Assembly: GCA_966211335.1 (NCBI GenBank)
Contig: CBIHNF010000001.1
Span: 558,001 to 622,000 of the forward strand
Origin: JAPWJZ01 sp966211335
GTDB lineage: Bacteria > Pseudomonadota > Alphaproteobacteria > Micavibrionales > UBA2020
Direction: 5' to 3'
Length of the DNA: 64,000 nucleotides
Part shown: in pieces, positions 8,691 to 16,406 of the stretch
Numbering within the stretch: the first letter of the stretch is position 1
How the letters are laid out: every line of letters begins with the position of its first letter
Position numbers and translations under genes: made by a program
Notes under the pieces: generated by a model
Seen by the model: the letters and a program-made list of their open reading frames with translations, nothing else
The model's database searches: none
Told to the model about the DNA's origin: nothing

Positions 8691-8708
8691 AATTGTCGAG
8701 CGTAATTT

Positions 8709-8756
8709 GCAACCGTTGCTTGTAACGCAGATTAATATGCTGATATATCATGATAT
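8709..8756. repeat. Two further palindromes between the operator copies
   Basis: GCAAC-C-GTTGC at 8709-8719 and the perfect 12-bp palindrome ATATCATGATAT at 8745-8756 lie between the two operator copies. Either could be an additional regulator site; the GCAAC arms partly recur in the flanks of the 17-bp copies (TTGCTAA, AGCAAGCAAC). Confidence 0.4.
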
Positions 8757-8769
8757 TTTTTATGAAATA

Positions 8770-8786
8770 AATTGCGCTTTTAGCAA
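8770..8786 (-). promoter_or_regulatory. Operator-like copy 2, inverse of copy 1
   Basis: AATTGCGCTTTTAGCAA matches copy 1 in inverted orientation at all 17 positions. It overlaps the predicted -35 of the repressor promoter, so binding here could autoregulate the repressor. Confidence 0.7.
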
Positions 8787-8806
8787 GCAACGAATCGTAC
8801 TACAAT
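8778..8806 (+). promoter_or_regulatory. Predicted promoter of the CI-like gene, probably leaderless
   Basis: TTTTAG (8778-8783) and TACAAT (8801-8806) are 17 bases apart. A start about seven bases after TACAAT would fall on the A of the ATG at 8813, and no good ribosome-binding site precedes that ATG. A leaderless transcript, as for lambda cI from PRM, is therefore likely. Confidence 0.45.
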
Positions 8807-8812
8807 GAAGTT

Positions 8813-9451
8813 ATGTCACAGTCACGCCTTCATGAAACCATCAAGCAGCTGATCGATTCAACGCCGGGCCTCACCCAGCGTGGCCTCGCCGCGCGCCTTG
8901 GCCTCGATGCCGCGGCCGTGCATCGCATGCTCTACGGCCAGCGCAGCATCAAGGCGGATGAAATTCCGGTCATCGAAGATTACCTCGGCACCAAGCTCGA
9001 CCTGCAGGGCGCGCGCGGCAAGGCACCGGCGCGGGGGTTTAGCGAACCCGCGGCGGAAGCGTTCGCGCAAGTGCCCGTCTACGGCTACGCCGCAGGCTCC
9101 GACGATCTGGGTAAAAAAGACGGCGGCCTCAACCTTGCGAACGGCGAGGTGATTGATTACGCGCCCCCGCCGCCCGGCAGCTCCCCCGGCGGCATCTTCG
9201 CGCTCTACGTGTTCTCGGATTCGATGGAGCCGCGCTATTACCGCGGGGAGCTGATCTACGTGCACCGCAACCGCCCCGTGCACAACAACCGCGACTGCGT
9301 CATCCGCATGAAAAACGGCGATGCGCATATCAAGCAGCTCGTGCGCATGGGCGATGATAAAATCCGCGTCCGCCAGTTCAACCCGCCGGCGGAGAAAGAT
9401 ATTCCGCTGGGTGATGTCGAAGCGGTCTATCCCGTTATCTTCCGCGGATAA
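8813..9451 (+). CDS. CI/LexA-like S24 autoproteolytic repressor
   Basis: A 212-residue protein with an N-terminal helix-turn-helix (about residues 18-55, LTQRGLAARLGLDAAAVHRML) and a C-terminal S24 peptidase domain. The catalytic pair is visible: Ser137 in SDSMEP and Lys174 in AHIKQL, 37 residues apart as in E. coli LexA (Ser119/Lys156). An Ala94-Gly95 pair in YGYAAGSDD is the probable self-cleavage site. It likely binds the inverted operators at 8674-8690 and 8770-8786 and is inactivated by RecA during DNA damage, by analogy with phage repressors. No integrase or structural phage gene lies near, so it may be a domesticated remnant. Confidence 0.85.
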   Translation: MSQSRLHETIKQLIDSTPGLTQRGLAARLGLDAAAVHRMLYGQRSIKADEIPVIEDYLGTKLDLQGARGKAPARGFSEPAAEAFAQVPVYGYAAGSDDLGKKDGGLNLANGEVIDYAPPPPGSSPGGIFALYVFSDSMEPRYYRGELIYVHRNRPVHNNRDCVIRMKNGDAHIKQLVRMGDDKIRVRQFNPPAEKDIPLGDVEAVYPVIFRG

Positions 9452-9484
9452 AAAAATCCCCGCCGTTTCCAGCGGGGATTTTTT
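9452..9484. terminator. Bidirectional intrinsic terminator
   Basis: ATCCCCGC (9456-9463) pairs with GCGGGGAT (9472-9479) around an 8-base loop, with A-run before and T-run after. It begins at the repressor stop codon and also serves the leftward gene ending at 9499. Confidence 0.9.
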
Positions 9485-9498
9485 AAAACAGAATTCGC

Positions 9499-10416
9499 TT
9501 AATTGAAGCGGTTGCTACTGCTCTTGTTCTTGCGGGCGGCGGCGCGGGCTTCGGCGGCGGCTTTGCGCGCGTCGGACAGGCCGGCAGAAGCGCCGTTCGA
9601 GGGCGGTGCGTTGTCGTTAAACTCGAAAGACTGCGCTTTCGGCTGGAAAACGACGCCTTTGTCGATGGGGGTTGCGTCATCATTCACGGGCGGCTTCGGC
9701 GGTTTCGGCTTGAAGCTGATGCGGTTGGGGTCGCGGCGGATGGCAGCGTTGCGCGCCACAGCCGATAGCACAAGGCCGACCGGAATAGCAACAACGGCAA
9801 GGCCGATGGCGGTGCCAACAGCCGCCGCGGACGACAGGCCGATGACCGCGCCCACTTTAGCGATGCCGCCAAGGATGGTGGCGGTGGTCGCGCTGCCGGA
9901 GATGGCGGGAACGCCAGCCGCGTTCAGCGCGCCGCCGGTCGCAAGGGCTGCACCCGCAACGGCAAGCGCAAGGCCTGCCCATTTGGCGGCCTTGACGAGG
10001 GGCAGCGGAATTTTATCCACTTTCGCCTTGATCGCATTCTTGATGCGCTGGCCGAGTGCGGGGCGGGATTTTTTATCCTGCCATTTGTATTCTGCCTGAC
10101 GCACGTAGTTGTAGACGAAGGGGCTCTTCACCACCGATTTCGTTTTGATGAAAGCCTTGCGGCCAAAATGCGCGACGGCATAGAAGCCCGCGACGCTGGC
10201 GATGAGGCCGATGCCGGGAATGGGCAGCAGGGGAAGCAGATACGCATTGGTCAGGCCATAGCCAATCGCGCTGCCGAAGGTGAAGCCGGTGTTCTTCGCG
10301 GCCGCTTTCGCTTCGTTCTTCGTCGAATAGTCGAAGAAGCTCATGGTCAGCGCTTTGGTCTTCTGCCACGCGTACCAGATTTTGCCGGGGGATTTGCCGT
10401 CGTGCTGGATGGCCAT
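9499..10416 (-). CDS. Hypothetical protein with several hydrophobic segments
   Basis: A 305-residue protein with Gly/Ala-rich hydrophobic segments near residues 47-80 (YGLTNAYLLPLLPIPGIGLIASVAGF type) and 140-220, a basic linker between them, and a hydrophilic C-terminus holding two N-D-N/D motifs (VNDDATP, FNDNAPP) and an Ala/Arg-rich helix. No signal peptide is evident. GAGG stands before the ATG. The plan (basic N-terminus, Gly/Ala membrane hairpins, Lys/Pro tail) is shared with the proteins at 12264-12953 and 13039-14007. Function unknown; a membrane-inserting secreted protein is one possibility. Confidence 0.6.
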   Translation of the reverse strand: MAIQHDGKSPGKIWYAWQKTKALTMSFFDYSTKNEAKAAAKNTGFTFGSAIGYGLTNAYLLPLLPIPGIGLIASVAGFYAVAHFGRKAFIKTKSVVKSPFVYNYVRQAEYKWQDKKSRPALGQRIKNAIKAKVDKIPLPLVKAAKWAGLALAVAGAALATGGALNAAGVPAISGSATTATILGGIAKVGAVIGLSSAAAVGTAIGLAVVAIPVGLVLSAVARNAAIRRDPNRISFKPKPPKPPVNDDATPIDKGVVFQPKAQSFEFNDNAPPSNGASAGLSDARKAAAEARAAARKNKSSSNRFN

Positions 10417-10518
10417 GTCTATGCCTCGCTAAATGAATTGATTTCTTGATGGTTTGATTTCTAGGGCCGAGTATATTGCCATAAGATGAATTGTCAAAGT
10501 CTTTAATCGGGTTGATTA

Positions 10519-11211
10519 TCAACCATTTGCCGGCGGTGCGCCAGTGCCGGGGCCGGGTTTTTTCGGGCCAAAACGTAAAGTCTTCATCGGCTTGATTCCA
10601 TGGTCGAGCACGGTTGCGGAAACAATGTTTTCCCGCAGCTCTTTTTCTCGCAAAACTTTCGCGGCGGTTTTTTTCTTCAGCACGATGTTTTCAAAACACG
10701 AAAGGCTCTTGCCGCTGAAATGCAGCCGCGCCATTTCATCCGCCGTCTGGTTTTTTTTATTCAGCAGGGTTGCCGTATCCGCGCCGTTTTCGGCCAGAAT
10801 GCAGGCGGCATAACCGTCCCCCGCCAAAATCGCCAGCATCACGGCGGTATGGCCGTTTACTCTTTCCTGCGCGTCCAGATGGCAACCGGATTTTGCAATG
10901 CGCGTGATAACGGTATCCACCTGCCGGCGGCAGGCTTCCATCAGCGGCGTATCGCCCAGTTTGTTTTGCTGCACAGGGTTGATGCCGGCGTTCAGCAGCG
11001 TGACCGCCGCTTCTTCGGCGTCGCCCATCATGGCGTGATGCAGCGCGTTCCAGCCAAGGCTGTCGACGGCATTCAAGCTATGCCCCGCCGCGATATAGTC
11101 ATTTATCTCGGCGTATTTGTTTTGTGCCGCAGCTTCCATGATCGGCGTGCGATCGTCGGCAACGGTCGGGAACTGCGGGCGGGCGCGTTGCTGGAAAGCC
11201 TGTGTCGCCAT
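10519..11211 (-). CDS. Ankyrin-repeat protein with C-terminal KTLRF motif
   Basis: A 230-residue protein with four to five ankyrin repeats (about residues 20-150: NAVDSLGWNALHHAMMGD, KLGDTPLMEACRR, VNGHTAVMLAILAGDGYAA), a Lys-rich helix, and the tail IKPMKTLRFGPKKPGP. The KTLRF element matches the C-terminal motif of five other ankyrin proteins in this window. The gene starts five bases after the stop of the ankyrin gene upstream, with GGAAGG before the ATG, so the two are one operon. A protein-binding role is implied; export by the type IVB system is a hypothesis. Confidence 0.85.
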   Translation of the reverse strand: MATQAFQQRARPQFPTVADDRTPIMEAAAQNKYAEINDYIAAGHSLNAVDSLGWNALHHAMMGDAEEAAVTLLNAGINPVQQNKLGDTPLMEACRRQVDTVITRIAKSGCHLDAQERVNGHTAVMLAILAGDGYAACILAENGADTATLLNKKNQTADEMARLHFSGKSLSCFENIVLKKKTAAKVLREKELRENIVSATVLDHGIKPMKTLRFGPKKPGPGTGAPPANG

Positions 11212-11215
11212 GGCT

Positions 11216-11683
11216 TTAAACCTTCCACCGCGGCGGTTTGCGCGTCTGCGGCAGGTCGCGCGTCAGCGCCATGCCGGGGTTATCCACGCGGCTTTCAATC
11301 TGCCGCGCCAACACGTCGTCGCCGCTGCGGCGGGCAAGGTCGCCCGCGCTGTCGTTGTCATCATTGCGCAAAAAACTATTGGCTTTGAATGCCAGCAGCA
11401 GCGCCGCCATGGGCGCATTGCGTGCATCGGCAGCATACATCAGCGCCGTCCATCCGCCGGCGGCGGGCGCATCCACAGCCGCGCCTTTTTCGAGCAGGAA
11501 TTTGGCGGCGGGCATTTCATTGGCGGATACCGCCCAGATCAGGGGCGTCCAGCCGTGTTCATCCGCATCATTGATGTTGCGCGTCTTCATTTCCGCCCGC
11601 AGCGCGGCAATATCGCCGCGCGCCGCGGCTTGAAAAAGCGCATCGGCCGGGTTATCGGGTGGCTCGTTAGCGGCGAAGGTCAT
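11216..11683 (-). CDS. Ankyrin-repeat protein
   Basis: A 155-residue protein made almost wholly of ankyrin repeats (NINDADEHGWTPLIWAV, VDAPAAGGWTALMYAAD). It lacks the KTVxF element and ends in KPPRWKV. AGGAA precedes the ATG. It is the first gene of a two-gene ankyrin operon. Confidence 0.85.
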   Translation of the reverse strand: MTFAANEPPDNPADALFQAAARGDIAALRAEMKTRNINDADEHGWTPLIWAVSANEMPAAKFLLEKGAAVDAPAAGGWTALMYAADARNAPMAALLLAFKANSFLRNDDNDSAGDLARRSGDDVLARQIESRVDNPGMALTRDLPQTRKPPRWKV

Positions 11684-11785
11684 TCGTCGTTCCTGAAGTC
11701 ATCACGGGCGGGTTGATGCGCGGACTATGCGTCGGCATTGCCAATCCGTCAAGCGAAGCTGGTTTTTACAGGCAATAACAGCGAT

Positions 11786-12253
11786 TTACGGTTGCGGCGG
11801 CTTGGGCGCGGTGGGGGCGTTTTTCGAAGCCGGCGCATCGACAAGCGCGGTCAAAATCGTCGGCTTTGCCTCCAGCGTGCGGTGGATGGGGCACTTATTG
11901 GCAATCTCCAGCAGCTTCGCGCGCTGCGCGTCATCCAGCGCGCCGTCCAGCTGGATGTCGCGGGTGATGATTTCGACGGGTTTTTTGTCGGGCCCCGGCT
12001 CTTTATGATGTGTCAGCGTGACGGTCACTTTATCCAGCGGAATTTTCTTCATGTCCGCATACATGCGGATCGTCATGGAGGTGCAGGAGCCGAGCGAGCC
12101 GAGGAGCATGTCATAGGGATTAGGGCCCATATCGAGGCCGCCGACGTCGACAGGTTCGTCCGTCGTAATCACATGCTTGCCGGAAATCATTTCCTGCGTG
12201 TAAATGCCAACGCCGGTTTCCGAGACTTTGACGGTGCGTTTATCGGTGCTCAT
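11786..12253 (-). CDS. OsmC-family peroxide-reductase-like protein
   Basis: A 155-residue OsmC/Ohr-type protein; such proteins reduce hydroperoxides with two cysteines. Both are present: GSCTSMTIR near residue 57 and NKCPIHRTL near residue 122, with the conserved NPYDMLLGSLGSC context. The fold should end near residue 138; an extra Pro/Lys tail (PTAPKPPQP) follows and closely resembles the tail of the neighbouring upstream protein (AQPKPPQP). It lies 10 bases after that gene, likely co-transcribed. Confidence 0.88.
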   Translation of the reverse strand: MSTDKRTVKVSETGVGIYTQEMISGKHVITTDEPVDVGGLDMGPNPYDMLLGSLGSCTSMTIRMYADMKKIPLDKVTVTLTHHKEPGPDKKPVEIITRDIQLDGALDDAQRAKLLEIANKCPIHRTLEAKPTILTALVDAPASKNAPTAPKPPQP

Positions 12254-12263
12254 CTTGTCGCCT

Positions 12264-12953
12264 TCAGGGTTGCGGCGGTTTCGGCTGCGCTTTGGCGTCT
12301 TTTTCCGCGGCGGGCGCGTCCGGCTTGCCGTTTTGCTTCTTCGCCGCCTGCTCCATGGCTTTCTTCAGCATCCAGTTGCCAAGAGTATTGCCAAGGTTGG
12401 CGGGTTTTTCATCATTTGCGGGCGCGGGCACGGGCGTTGCGATCGGCTTCGGCGCTTCCACAACGGGCTCCGCTTTCGGTGTTTCGGGTTTCGCGGCAGC
12501 GGCCTTTTGCGCCTTGCGCTCTTCCGCCTTCTTGTTCCAGGCGGCGCGCATTTCGCTCATTTTATATTCGACGTATTTTTTGCCGACATGCTTTTGCAAT
12601 TCGGGCAGCGTTTCGGCCTTGAAGACCTTCAGCTGCTGGCGGATTTTAAGGCCGGAGAAAGCGGTAATGCCAAGCGTCGCCAGCGCCGCACCCGCCAGCG
12701 GCAGGGCGAGCGGCAGCATCACGGCGGCGGTGATGCCGGTGCCAATCGCGGCAAGGCCCAGCGCCGCAAAACCGGCCGCTTTGCCGACCGTCTGGTGCAG
12801 GCTTTTGCTGTTTTTAATGAAATCCCAGGCGGTCGACTTGATCCATTTGTCCGGCGGCAGCAGCGCGGAATTGGGGTCGATCTGCGGCAGCATCAGCTGC
12901 GCAATACGGGTTTTGGGTTTTTGCGGTGCAGCGGTATTGGCGGTCGCGCTCAA
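12264..12953 (-). CDS. Hypothetical protein with Gly/Ala hydrophobic region
   Basis: I start at TTG 12953, which has AAGGA nine bases upstream; another TTG at 12983 would add ten residues; there is no ATG before residue 20. The 229-residue product has hydrophobic segments at about residues 60-110 (FAALGLAAIGTGITAAVMLPLALPLAGAALATLG), a Lys/Glu helix and an Ala/Pro tail with APANDEKPANLG, ending QPKPPQP. Plan and composition resemble 9499-10416 and 13039-14007. Function unknown. Confidence 0.55.
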   Translation of the reverse strand: MSATANTAAPQKPKTRIAQLMLPQIDPNSALLPPDKWIKSTAWDFIKNSKSLHQTVGKAAGFAALGLAAIGTGITAAVMLPLALPLAGAALATLGITAFSGLKIRQQLKVFKAETLPELQKHVGKKYVEYKMSEMRAAWNKKAEERKAQKAAAAKPETPKAEPVVEAPKPIATPVPAPANDEKPANLGNTLGNWMLKKAMEQAAKKQNGKPDAPAAEKDAKAQPKPPQP

Positions 12954-13038
12954 GGATGTATTTCCTTCTGCCGAAAAATTCAAATTGCCATATAGGGTAG
13001 GGACAATTTAGCACGGCAGGACGGTGCTGCAAGCGTTT

Positions 13039-14007
13039 TTACGCGGCCGGTTTCGGCGGGTTTTGCTTGGGTTTTTCAAGGCTCGCCGCATCCTTGTTGT
13101 CGTTGATCGCACCAGGGATCGCGACGGCGTCAAACGACTCGGCCAGCGGCTTTTGCGCGGCGATGGGGGCCGGCAGCAGCAGGATCGGATGGCCAATCGG
13201 CTCCGGTGCATTCTTCAGGGCTTCGGCGGCAGCGCGCTTCGCTTCGGCCAGCATTTCCGCCTTTTGTTTCGAGCGGTCGCGAATGCCCATGATGCTGAAG
13301 AAAAGGCCCGAGCAACCCGATGCCAGCGTCGTTGCCGCCGTGACGACGGAGAAGGTCAGCAGCGTGCCCGCTGCCACCACCGGCAAAATCAGCAGTTGCG
13401 TTGAAAGCGCAATCGCGCCCATCGCCAGCGTCAGGGCCGCACCGCCGACAGCGATACTGCCAAGTATGGAATCTTCCCGCCGCTGGGTGAATTTTTCGGT
13501 GATCTGCCAGGCTCTGCTGTTAAACACTTTCTGCGCTACAGGATGCTGCAGCATCTTCTGCACGCGCTGGCGCTCCTTCAGGCGCTGGAAAAAGTCCTTC
13601 CGCTCCACATATTCGCGTTTGGCAGGCGCCTTGCCGGTCGAGCGCGCCCAGATGCCCTTCAGGCTTTCCCAGCCCTTGGTGCTGCCGGCGGCGATGCCGT
13701 AGATGCCAACGCCCACAAGCCCGGTGCAAACCGCAATGCCAGCCGCGGCGGCAAGGAAGGGCAGGGCGATGACATAGGACGCCGTGACGAGCCCCGCAAT
13801 CACGATGGCGGAGGCACCGCCCTTGACGGCCAAAGCTTCCACCCAGAAGCCATGGTCGTTAAAAAGTTCGCGGGTGAATTTTTTGGTCAGCGACCATTTG
13901 CGGGCGGTGGAAGAGGTAAGGTCGTTCCACTGGGCACGAACGATACCGGGCTTCTTACCACCGTCGGTCTCGGCTGCTTCAGTCATGGCGCGGTTGTCGT
14001 CGGTCAT
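13039..14007 (-). CDS. Hypothetical protein with four hydrophobic segments
   Basis: A 322-residue protein with two hydrophobic hairpins, at about residues 58-105 and 180-240, separated by a basic helical region (REYVERKDFFQRLKERQRVQKML). The C-terminal tail reads IPGAINDNKDAASLEKPKQNPPKP. No signal peptide and no known family. It is the most upstream of the leftward genes from 14.0 to 9.5 kb. ATG at 14007 is chosen; an ATG seven codons later is also possible. Confidence 0.6.
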   Translation of the reverse strand: MTDDNRAMTEAAETDGGKKPGIVRAQWNDLTSSTARKWSLTKKFTRELFNDHGFWVEALAVKGGASAIVIAGLVTASYVIALPFLAAAAGIAVCTGLVGVGIYGIAAGSTKGWESLKGIWARSTGKAPAKREYVERKDFFQRLKERQRVQKMLQHPVAQKVFNSRAWQITEKFTQRREDSILGSIAVGGAALTLAMGAIALSTQLLILPVVAAGTLLTFSVVTAATTLASGCSGLFFSIMGIRDRSKQKAEMLAEAKRAAAEALKNAPEPIGHPILLLPAPIAAQKPLAESFDAVAIPGAINDNKDAASLEKPKQNPPKPAA

Positions 14008-14328
14008 CTTTGTATTTCAAATCGGCTGGGGGTTATGACGCGCACAATATAGAAGGCATGGCCTGATCCAAAGTGCTTTCGATTCTGGAAGAATCATCGC
14101 CTGAAAACCTTTCCGAGCTGATTTTACTGTCTATTTTTACCATAAGGCTATCAAAAAGACTACCAAAGCGGTGTTTAAGCACCGAACTTAACGTGATAAA
14201 GGCCAAATATATCAGCATGGTAACCACTCGTTAACTTTATTGCCATAAAGTCTTATATAAGGAATTGAACAAGGCACTTAACCACTGCGGATGACCTGAT
14301 GTTAAGGGGTCCGTTATCGGAGGATAAA
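14008..14328. other. Intergenic region between divergent genes
   Basis: This stretch of 321 bases is AT-rich in its right half and presumably holds both divergent promoters. A short open frame on the minus strand (14033-14227) has no ribosome-binding site or recognisable product. I see no RNA gene or clear operator. Confidence 0.4.
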
Positions 14329-14658
14329 ATGGGACAAACGCTCACATTCAAGAACACCGTCTTCAAACAGGATGGCAATAACGGGCTTGGCGAATGGCGC
14401 GCGCATTTTGTGACCGGGGTGGATGAAAAGAATCTGGCCGGCGCTTTTGGTAGCGCGGCCGCCAAAGGCTCGCTCAAGACCATGGGCGGCGTCGTGCAGC
14501 TTAACCACACACAGCTCGAGGCCCGCATCGGCCAGCTGAAGGCGGAAGGCGGCCATGACAAAGTGATTGGCGAGCTTGAAAAAGGCCAGAAGGCGATCGA
14601 AACCCGCCTCACCGCCGCACCGAAGAAGCAATTCACCGGTCAGCGCGTCACGGCATAA
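14329..14658 (+). CDS. Hypothetical small protein
   Basis: A 109-residue soluble protein started at ATG 14329 because GGAGG lies five bases upstream. It contains LEARIGQLKAEGGHDKVIGELEKGQKAIETRL, a likely helical or coiled segment, and no membrane or signal sequence. It stands alone, between an AT-rich upstream region and a terminator, so it is a monocistronic gene. No family recognised. Confidence 0.7.
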   Translation: MGQTLTFKNTVFKQDGNNGLGEWRAHFVTGVDEKNLAGAFGSAAAKGSLKTMGGVVQLNHTQLEARIGQLKAEGGHDKVIGELEKGQKAIETRLTAAPKKQFTGQRVTA

Positions 14659-14708
14659 AAATTCTATAAAGCTTATGGGGTGACATCCGGTAATTCCGGG
14701 TGTCCAGG

Positions 14709-14752
14709 GGGCTGCAGATCAGGGGATGATCACTGCAGCCCTCAAGCTTTTT
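14709..14752 (+). terminator. Intrinsic terminator
   Basis: GGGCTGCAG (14709-14717) pairs with CTGCAGCCC (14733-14741), with an inner ATCA/TGAT pairing, followed by a short T-run (14748-14752). A second small hairpin (ACATCCGG / CCGGGTGT) precedes it at 14683-14703. Confidence 0.75.
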
Positions 14753-14756
14753 GCGC

Positions 14757-15794
14757 CTAAAGCGCCTTGTCATTCGCCTTCCGCATCGAGAGGCCGAGCG
14801 CCAGCAGCAGAAATCCAAAGCCCATCAGCGCGACGCAAGGTATCCAGTTCTTCCATCCGCGCTCGATGCGCGCCGATTTATCCGGATCATCCGGCAGGTA
14901 GATAACCTCCACATTGTCACCTGTGCTGTAGAAGGCGTGCGAGGAGCCGACATTGTCGCGGAAGTTGTGTTCGGCACCGGCCGCGTCGCGGTAGGTCACG
15001 CGCGCGTAATAGCTGGTGGTATCGTCACTGTAGGAGCTTTCAATGCTCGTCACCTGCCCCGGCGCATGCAGACCGACCGCCAGCAGGTGCTGCAATTTTT
15101 GCGCAAGATAGCCGCCGCCAACGATCAGGCAGACCCCAAAGACCAGCAGCAGCGGCGTGGCAAAGCGCTGGTTCTTCTGCATCTGCGCAATTTGCGCCTG
15201 CCCTTGCGGCGTGGCATTCAGCGCCTCGATCTGCTGAATGGGCAGACTGCCAAGACGGCTTTGCGTCTTCATGCGGAACGCCTCCATGGAAAGGCGCTGG
15301 CCTTTCGGCAGTATCTTGCCATGCAGTTTCACCGCGCCATAAGCCGAAAACCCGACGAGCGCGAGCAGGGTGAATTTGTTGACCGGGTACGTCGTGAGGG
15401 CGACATAGACAAACAGCAACCCCGGCGCCGCGAGGAAAAGCCCGATGACATAGAATAAAATGCCGCCTGCGGGCCGCGCCTTTTTCGGGTCGTCGGCGAA
15501 GACCAGCAGCGCCAGCTGCTTGCCCGTGTCCATGCCGATATTGCTGGAGGAACCTGAATCGGACGTCGCCTCCACCGTCTCGCCGGTCGAGGGCAGGATG
15601 TAGCGGTAGACGGGGTAGTAAAATACACCCTCCTGTTTCACGCCGATGATGGTGCCTTCCACATGTTCCGCGCGCAGGCGCCAGTAGAGGGCATTGCCAA
15701 GGATAAGCCCGCCAAGGCCAAGGCACATCAGCCCTGCCAAAATCATACCCATCTGCTGGAAGGCTGCGAAACTGTTGAAGACGAGGTCGAACAT
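14757..15794 (-). CDS. DUF3592-type membrane protein
   Basis: A 345-residue protein with two copies of a DUF3592-like unit: an extracytoplasmic beta domain (GTIIGVKQEGVFYYPVYRYILPSTGETVEATSDSG and GQVTSIESSYSDDTTSYYARVTYRDAAG) flanked by membrane segments near residues 15-37, 110-160, 215-240 and 315-335. Each copy ends in the typical line V-x-x-x-Y/F-x-x-D-D-P-x-K-A. The C-terminus reads RKANDKAL. The role of DUF3592 proteins is not established. Confidence 0.8.
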   Translation of the reverse strand: MFDLVFNSFAAFQQMGMILAGLMCLGLGGLILGNALYWRLRAEHVEGTIIGVKQEGVFYYPVYRYILPSTGETVEATSDSGSSSNIGMDTGKQLALLVFADDPKKARPAGGILFYVIGLFLAAPGLLFVYVALTTYPVNKFTLLALVGFSAYGAVKLHGKILPKGQRLSMEAFRMKTQSRLGSLPIQQIEALNATPQGQAQIAQMQKNQRFATPLLLVFGVCLIVGGGYLAQKLQHLLAVGLHAPGQVTSIESSYSDDTTSYYARVTYRDAAGAEHNFRDNVGSSHAFYSTGDNVEVIYLPDDPDKSARIERGWKNWIPCVALMGFGFLLLALGLSMRKANDKAL

Positions 15795-15922
15795 AAAAAT
15801 GCCCTCTCTGCGGTTGCCGGTCTTGTCTATCGTACAATGCGATTGGTTTTTGGCGATTGGTTTTTGCGAAAGCCGTGCGGCTTTGCTAGACTTCGCAGCA
15901 TTATTGAACAGGGAGACAGCCG

Positions 15923-16291
15923 ATGGCCAAGACTTATGACACCAACAATATTTTCGCCAAAATCCTGCGCGGCGATATCCCTTGCAAAAAAGTATTCGAA
16001 AACGACTTCGCCCTCGCCTTCCATGACATCAGCCCGCAGGCACCCAGCCATATCCTTGTGCTGCCAAAGGGTGCCTATGTGGATATGGATGATTTCACGG
16101 CGCGCGCCAGCGAAGCCGAAATCGCCGGCCTCTTCCGCGCCCTTGGCACCATCGCGCGGGAACAAAAGCTGGACGAACAGGGTTACCGCGTTATTTCCAA
16201 CTGCGGCCTCCACGGCGGGCAGGAAGTTCCCCATCTGCACCTGCACCTCGTCGGCGGTAAAAAGCTCGGCCGTATGCTGCAGGGCGACTAA
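15923..16291 (+). CDS. HIT-family (HINT-type) nucleotide hydrolase
   Basis: A 122-residue protein with the histidine triad HLHLHLVGG at its C-terminal end and the N-terminal IFAKILRGDIPCKKVFENDFALAFHDI typical of HINT proteins. These hydrolyse purine nucleoside phosphoramidates with the second His of the triad as nucleophile. The length fits the family. AGGGAGA precedes the ATG. Confidence 0.95.
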   Translation: MAKTYDTNNIFAKILRGDIPCKKVFENDFALAFHDISPQAPSHILVLPKGAYVDMDDFTARASEAEIAGLFRALGTIAREQKLDEQGYRVISNCGLHGGQEVPHLHLHLVGGKKLGRMLQGD

Positions 16292-16406
16292 GCCTACCAA
16301 GGGGGGCGTCTTGACTCTTTTTCCCGCCCCGCCTATACCAAAGCCAGCCTGATATTATCAATAATCCATCCTCCCGCCGCATAACTGGCGGGCAAAAGGT
16401 TTTGCC

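Noticed and set aside
8175..9484. A complete prophage
   Set aside because: Only control-type genes are present; no integrase, terminase, portal, capsid, tail or lysis gene and no attachment-site repeat were found nearby.
14033..14227. A 64-codon minus-strand frame in the intergenic region
   Set aside because: No ribosome-binding site, no recognisable product, and it runs across likely promoter sequence.
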